64,000 bases of DNA from Ornithinimicrobium cavernae (GTDB taxonomy: Bacteria; Actinomycetota; Actinomycetes; Actinomycetales; Dermatophilaceae): NCBI RefSeq assembly GCF_003121625.1, contig NZ_QDDJ01000002.1, forward strand, positions 124,001 through 188,000, written 5' to 3'. A program made the translations under genes and the position numbers. This document shows positions 60,204 through 64,000 of the stretch, piece after piece; the first letter of the stretch is position 1, and each line of letters starts with the position of its first letter. The notes beneath the pieces are model-generated. The model was not told where the DNA came from. It ran no database searches and saw nothing but the letters and a program-made list of their open reading frames with translations.

Positions 60204-61010
60204 TCACCACAGGGGCCAGGGCAGTGGATAGCGGTCGGTGGGCAGTTCGGGGTACACGGGCTCGGCCAGCAGCCTCGTCACCCGTCCCTGGAGCGCGGCG
60301 AGCTCCTCGGCGCTGATGAGCTCCTCGATCGCAGCACGTGACGAGCCGGACTCCAGGAGCGTCCGCAGGCGCTCCAGCCGGGCGATGTCAGCAGCCGGCA
60401 CCGGCCGCCCCGCCCATCCCCAGAGTGCCGTGCGCAGCTTGTCCTCGGTGTGCAGCGTGAGCCCGTGGTCGAACCCCCAGAGGCGTCCGTCCGCATCCCG
60501 CACCAGGTGTGCGCCCTTGCGGTCGGCATTGTTCAGGACAAGGTCCAGCACGGCCATCGACGCAAGGTCCGGCGCGTCCCTGTGTGCGACCACGACAGGA
60601 CGTCCCTCGCCGTCCTCCCCGTGCACGACCGTGAGCCATCCCTCGGGCACCGCCGCAGCGGGAAACGCCTCAAGCAGTGACTGGCCCGGTTGGTGTCCGG
60701 CCGCCTCCCAGTCGATCCACCGCTGCAGCGACCCCGGGCCGAGGGGGCCGTCCCTCAGGACGGTCCTCGGGATGAGGTCCCAACCGCCCGTCGTGCTGAT
60801 CAGGTAGGCAGCGACCTCACGGTGCCCCAGGGTGCCCTGAGGGAAGTCCCTCAGGGGAGCCTCTCCCCGGATCGGCTTGTAGAGCGCCCGCTCTCCGGTC
60901 GGCTTGCCGTCGGCCCCGGTGAACAACACGCGGGCGGTGAGGTTCGAGGCATCCGTGAGCACTCCCTCGACCTCGAAGTCGCCCGTGAGGGGCAGGTCGT
61001 CCGCCGTCAC
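60204..61010 (-). CDS. SCO1664 family protein
   Basis: 268 residues from a GTG overlapping the DUF3090 stop (GTGA). Blocks: VLFTGADGKPTGERALYKPIRGEAPLRDFPQGTLGHREVAAYLIS, VLDLVLNNADRKGAHLVRD and LWGFDHGLTLH, which resemble a PI3/4-kinase-like ATP-binding fold (NNADRK in place of the catalytic loop). Members sit with DUF3090 and mshC across actinobacteria; function unknown. Confidence 0.85.
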   Translation of the reverse strand: MTADDLPLTGDFEVEGVLTDASNLTARVLFTGADGKPTGERALYKPIRGEAPLRDFPQGTLGHREVAAYLISTTGGWDLIPRTVLRDGPLGPGSLQRWIDWEAAGHQPGQSLLEAFPAAAVPEGWLTVVHGEDGEGRPVVVAHRDAPDLASMAVLDLVLNNADRKGAHLVRDADGRLWGFDHGLTLHTEDKLRTALWGWAGRPVPAADIARLERLRTLLESGSSRAAIEELISAEELAALQGRVTRLLAEPVYPELPTDRYPLPWPLW

Positions 61011-61546
61011 CGTCGGTAGCCGTTGGCCCTCGGGCAGATGTGCCCGCCAGGGTCCAGCGGTTGACCGCAGAAGGGACAGTTGGGCCGCCCACCCTCGATC
61101 GCCAGGGCGCACCGCTGGGCGAACGCACGAGCCATCGCGGGGGTCAGCACGACGCGGATGCTGCCGATGAGGGCGAGCTCCTCCGGGCTCAGCGTGGCGT
61201 CGTCCTCCTCCGGCAGGTCCGCCTCGTGGGCCTCGATGACGACCCGGCGTCGCGTCGGTTCCCAGGCCAGGCTGAGGCTCTGGACCCGGAAGTCGTCCTC
61301 GATGGGCGTGTCCATCGGGGCGTTGTCCGTGAGCCCGGTCGCGGCCTCGGGGGCGCCCTCGAACCCGGCGACCTGGTCGAGCAGGTCTGCCAGCCGCTCA
61401 CCGAGGATGCGGACCTGCTCCTTCTCCAGCGACACGCTCATGCGTCGGCCGCCACCGGACACCTGCAGGAAGAAGGTGCGTTGACCGGGTGGACCGACCG
61501 AGGCGGCGATGAACCGCTCCGGCGGGTCGAACTCGTGCTGTGGCAT
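61007..61546 (-). CDS. DUF3090 family protein
   Basis: 179 residues. N-terminal MPQHEFDPPERFIAASVGPPGQRTFFLQV, the C-terminal zinc-ribbon-like CPFCGQPLDPGGHICPR with three Cys and a His. Function unknown; a fixed neighbour of the SCO1664 gene and the phosphatase. ATG at 61546 is where the family begins; the upstream in-frame sequence overlaps the phosphatase gene. Confidence 0.88.
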   Translation of the reverse strand: MPQHEFDPPERFIAASVGPPGQRTFFLQVSGGGRRMSVSLEKEQVRILGERLADLLDQVAGFEGAPEAATGLTDNAPMDTPIEDDFRVQSLSLAWEPTRRRVVIEAHEADLPEEDDATLSPEELALIGSIRVVLTPAMARAFAQRCALAIEGGRPNCPFCGQPLDPGGHICPRANGYRR

Positions 61547-61556
61547 GACTGCGACC

Positions 61557-62327
61557 CTAATCGCTGCCGGCGCCACCGCCGACGGCTGCATCGTCGTCTG
61601 GTCCGCCCGGCCGGGACTCCGCAAGAGCACGGGACAGCCCCGTGAGATCGACGGGGTCGCTGCCGCTGTCGTTGACCCGGAGCACGAAGGGGTGCTGGCT
61701 GGCACGGCGCACGATGCTCACCGACGCAGGGTCGATGACCACGCGCTGGAACGCGTCGAGCGGACTGCCGAACGCTGACCCGACGAGGGCCTTGATGACG
61801 TCGCCGTGACTCACTGCGACCCACACGGCACCGGGACCATGGGCTGCCTCGATGCGCTGGTCCCACGTGGTGATGGCGTCCACCACCCGGTCGAGCATGT
61901 CTGGCAGCGACTCCGCGCGGTAGTCGTCGTGCGGTGGGAAGGTCACGGTGCTGGGACGCTCCTGGACATCACGCCAGAGCGGCTCCTTGGCCAGGTCGCT
62001 GAGTTTCCGACCGGTCCAGGCGCCGTAGTGGCACTCTCCGATCCGCTCGTCGACCTCGACGGCGAGGTCGACCCGCCCCGGCGAGACGTTCTGCTCCGAT
62101 GCCTCTATCGGTCTCTGACCAGCCACAATGGCCTCTGCCGTCTGTCGGCAACGCTCCAGCGGGCTGCTGACGACGGCAGCGAGCGGCGTCGCGCTCAGGC
62201 GATCACCGACCCTGCGAACCTGCTCGCGCCCGGTGTCGTCCAGGCTGATGCCGGGTGTCCACCCGGCGAGGGTGCCGTCGGCATTGGCCGCGGTGCGGCC
62301 GTGCCGCACCAGGATCACGATGGCCAT
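61557..62327 (-). CDS. Histidine phosphatase (MSMEG_4193-like)
   Basis: 256 residues. ILVRHGRTAANADGTLAGWTPGISLDDTGREQVRRVGDRL is the phosphoglycerate-mutase-type start with the phospho-His, SSPLERCRQTAEAI the second Arg motif, and VAVSHGDVIKALVG the second catalytic His. Acts on an unknown phosphate ester. Starts at the stop of the oxidoreductase gene (ATGA). Confidence 0.9.
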   Translation of the reverse strand: MAIVILVRHGRTAANADGTLAGWTPGISLDDTGREQVRRVGDRLSATPLAAVVSSPLERCRQTAEAIVAGQRPIEASEQNVSPGRVDLAVEVDERIGECHYGAWTGRKLSDLAKEPLWRDVQERPSTVTFPPHDDYRAESLPDMLDRVVDAITTWDQRIEAAHGPGAVWVAVSHGDVIKALVGSAFGSPLDAFQRVVIDPASVSIVRRASQHPFVLRVNDSGSDPVDLTGLSRALAESRPGGPDDDAAVGGGAGSD

Positions 62328-63376
62328 CAGTCCAGGATGCCGGCCTGCTCGGCGGCGGCCACCGCAGCCTCGATCGCGGCGGTCCGCTCCTCCAGGGTGT
62401 CGCCGTACGGCGCTAGGGTGACTGTCGTCATACCGGCCTCTGCGTAGCGGGTGAGCCGTTCGGCGATGCGGTCGCGTGGCCCCAGCAGACTGGTGTCGTC
62501 GATGAACTGCTGGGGCACGGCCGCAGCCGCGTCGCGGTACCGTCCGGCGAGATAGAGGTCCTGCACAGTGCCAGCCGCCTCCTCGTAGCCCATCCGCACG
62601 GCGAGGGCGTTGTAGAAGTTCTGCTTGCGCGACCCCATGCCACCGACATAGAGCGAGGCATAGCCGCGCACAGCATCGGCGGCGGTGGACACGTCGTCGT
62701 GCACGCTCAGCGGCACCGTGGCGTCGAGGCTGAAGGGCCGGTCAGGGTCGCTCGACCGCTCCAGGCCAGTGCGGATCGAGGAGAGCTGCTCACTGGTGAA
62801 GTCGGGACTCAGGAAGATGCCCAACCAGCCGTCCGCGATCTCCCCCGTCAGCTCCAGGTTCTTGGGACCGACTGCCGCCAGATGGATCGGCACCGGGTGC
62901 TCTGACGGGGCCGCGGTGCTGCGAAGGGCCTTGCCCGCGCCACCGGGCAGGGGCAGCTCGAAGTGCCGACCGTGGTACTCGACCTTCTGCCGGTTGAGGG
63001 CCAGCCGCACGATGTCGACGTACTCCCTGGTCCGGTCCAGGGGACGAGCGAAGGGCACCCCGTGCCACCCTTCAGAGACCTGTGGGCCACTGACGCCGAG
63101 GCCGAGGTCGAAGCGGCCACCGGACAGTGACCGCAGCCCTGCCGCGGTCATCGCGGTCATGGCGGGTGTCCGACCGGGAATCTGCAGCACCCCTGCTCCG
63201 AGGCGGATCCGCGACGTCTGTGCGCCGATCCACGAGAGGACTGTCACCGCATCGATGCCGTAGGCCTCGGACGCCCACACCACGTGTACTCCGAGCTCCT
63301 CTGCCCGGCGGACGAGGGCAAGGTTGTCCTGGTCGCGGCCGGTCCCCCACCAGCCGCAGCTCAATCCAAGACGCAC
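62327..63376 (-). CDS. LLM-class F420-dependent oxidoreductase
   Basis: 349 residues, TIM-barrel luciferase-like protein: LGLSCGWWGTGRDQDNLALVRRAEELGVHVVWASEAYGIDAVTVLSWIGAQTSRIRLGAGVLQIPGRTPAMTAMTAAGL is the family N-terminus, and VHIAAVGP-like IHLAAVGPKNLELTGEIADGWL the cofactor segment. Actinobacterial members mostly use F420; the cofactor cannot be proven here. First of a four-gene run to SCO1664. Confidence 0.88.
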   Translation of the reverse strand: MRLGLSCGWWGTGRDQDNLALVRRAEELGVHVVWASEAYGIDAVTVLSWIGAQTSRIRLGAGVLQIPGRTPAMTAMTAAGLRSLSGGRFDLGLGVSGPQVSEGWHGVPFARPLDRTREYVDIVRLALNRQKVEYHGRHFELPLPGGAGKALRSTAAPSEHPVPIHLAAVGPKNLELTGEIADGWLGIFLSPDFTSEQLSSIRTGLERSSDPDRPFSLDATVPLSVHDDVSTAADAVRGYASLYVGGMGSRKQNFYNALAVRMGYEEAAGTVQDLYLAGRYRDAAAAVPQQFIDDTSLLGPRDRIAERLTRYAEAGMTTVTLAPYGDTLEERTAAIEAAVAAAEQAGILD

Positions 63377-63379
63377 CGG

Positions 63380-63808
63380 TCAGCCCCGATCCCGGTCGTC
63401 GTCGGCGTCCGTCTCGTCGTCGGCGTCCTCATCCTCGGTGTCGTCGTCCTCGTCATCCTCGTCGACGTCATACTCGTCGTCGTCCAGGCCCACGTACCCA
63501 CCCGAGCGGGCGCCTGCGGCCAGGTCGTCGTCGTAGTCGTCGTCCTCGTCATCGTCGAAGTCCTCGTCGTCCTCCAGGACGGTCTCGTCGTCGATGTCGT
63601 CCTCCTCGTCGGAGTACACATCGAGCGGTGTGACCTCACCGTAGGCGTCCAGCAGGGCATCGTCGTACGCCACGAAGGCGTCCGCCACCTTGTTGTAGGC
63701 CGTCACGACGGCAGGGTCGTTCTCTCCCCGGCGTACGGCCGACAGCTCGAGATGGGTCTCAAGCGCAGCGACAAGGGTGGACAGCGCAGCGCGCGGGTCT
63801 GACGTCAT
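63380..63808 (-). CDS. Acidic protein with an Asp/Glu-rich C-terminus
   Basis: 142 residues. The N-terminal half (1-60) is an ordinary helical domain (AALSTLVAALETHLELSAVRRGENDPAVVTAYNKVADAFVAYDDALLDAYGEVTPLDVY); the second half is overwhelmingly Asp and Glu. Such proteins are sometimes labelled primosomal in actinobacterial genomes, which I cannot support. Encoded by GTC/GAC-repeat DNA. The ATG at 63808 is chosen from the conserved N-terminal domain. Confidence 0.75.
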   Translation of the reverse strand: MTSDPRAALSTLVAALETHLELSAVRRGENDPAVVTAYNKVADAFVAYDDALLDAYGEVTPLDVYSDEEDDIDDETVLEDDEDFDDDEDDDYDDDLAAGARSGGYVGLDDDEYDVDEDDEDDDTEDEDADDETDADDDRDRG

Positions 63809-63918
63809 GGCATGACGGTAGCGAACTTCGTCCCGCGTCGCCCACGGACTGGGCGGAGTCGGTGCGCGCGTCGCGGCTGAGTTGATTTCTGGTCGCACCC
63901 TGCGCAGTATCTGTCTCG

Positions 63919-64000
63919 ATGGCTGAGTACGAGTACCAGATGCTGACGTTCGGTCGGGATGAGTCGCGGGCGGACGTCCGCCAGGCCCTCACCGATCACG
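63919..64000 (+). CDS. DUF5703 family protein, N-terminal part (runs off the window)
   Basis: ATG at 63919, frame open to the window end: MAEYEYQMLTFGRDESRADVRQ and onward. This start and the small basic/acidic pattern match short DUF5703 proteins of actinobacteria, function unknown. Only 27 codons are visible. Confidence 0.7.
   Translation, partial: MAEYEYQMLTFGRDESRADVRQALTDH

Overview
The window is 64 kb of high-GC (roughly 70 %) DNA with dense, overlapping ATGA/GTGA gene junctions. It carries a set of actinobacterial hallmark genes: the Pup-proteasome system (arc, dop, pup, prcB, prcA, pafA, pafB, pafC), mycothiol ligase mshC, RbpA, a PimB-type mannosyltransferase, polyprenol-phosphate mannose synthase next to Lnt, HelY with TatA/TatC, DUF3090/SCO1664-family genes and DUF3866. 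This points to an Actinomycetota chromosome, most likely Micrococcales near Intrasporangiaceae/Ornithinimicrobiaceae; the family is an inference from gene content only. No insertion sequence, prophage, CRISPR array, rRNA or tRNA was seen.

Layout. 0-5.2 kb: end of a Cys-rich protein, two small membrane proteins, a hexose-6-phosphate epimerase, an AI-2E-type transporter, a CsbD stress protein and a UMF1/Atg22-type transporter. 5.2-10.2 kb: rbpA behind a SigR/SigH-like promoter, then leftward fxsA, ppm1, lnt and the DAHP synthase aroG. aroG is preceded by a 20-residue leader peptide containing Tyr-Trp-Phe-Phe and by two mutually arranged hairpins (an attenuator). 10.2-10.8 kb: a gene-free stretch with a near-consensus leftward promoter and a strongly structured candidate small RNA. 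10.8-17.9 kb: an aminomutase route of lysine catabolism, with kamA divergent from kdd, an amidohydrolase, kamD, kamE and kal. 17.9-25.5 kb: mixed genes, including a cysteine-free Rrf2 regulator with a TauE/SafE permease and a palindromic operator, a Lrp regulator, a 5'-3' exonuclease and a Bcr/CflA pump, ending in a four-copy 32-bp tandem repeat.

25.5-43.5 kb, all leftward: helY, a lipid kinase, tatC, tatA, pafC, pafB, DUF3866, two FKBP prolyl isomerases, pafA, prcA, prcB, pup, dop, then a TetR repressor and its MFS pump with a 22-bp palindromic operator. 43.6-50.7 kb, rightward: DUF3054, a LytS/LytTR two-component pair and two sodium:solute symporters with small membrane partners. Upstream of the second symporter operon is a pair of 9-bp direct repeats matching the LytTR consensus. 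50.8-54.8 kb, leftward: arc (the proteasomal ATPase), trmI and a site-2-type protease, so arc is separated from dop by about 10 kb of unrelated genes. 54.9-64 kb: a RecB-family nuclease, a HAD phosphatase with a duplicated 3' end, a PAC2 protein, pimB, mshC, SCO1664 family, DUF3090, a histidine phosphatase, an F420-type oxidoreductase, an Asp-rich protein and the start of a DUF5703 gene.

The most interesting non-routine signals are the aromatic leader peptide/attenuator of aroG, the adjacent candidate small RNA, the LytTR direct repeats, the unusual lysine cluster without kce, the split proteasome locus, and a habit of small tandem duplications at gene 3' ends.
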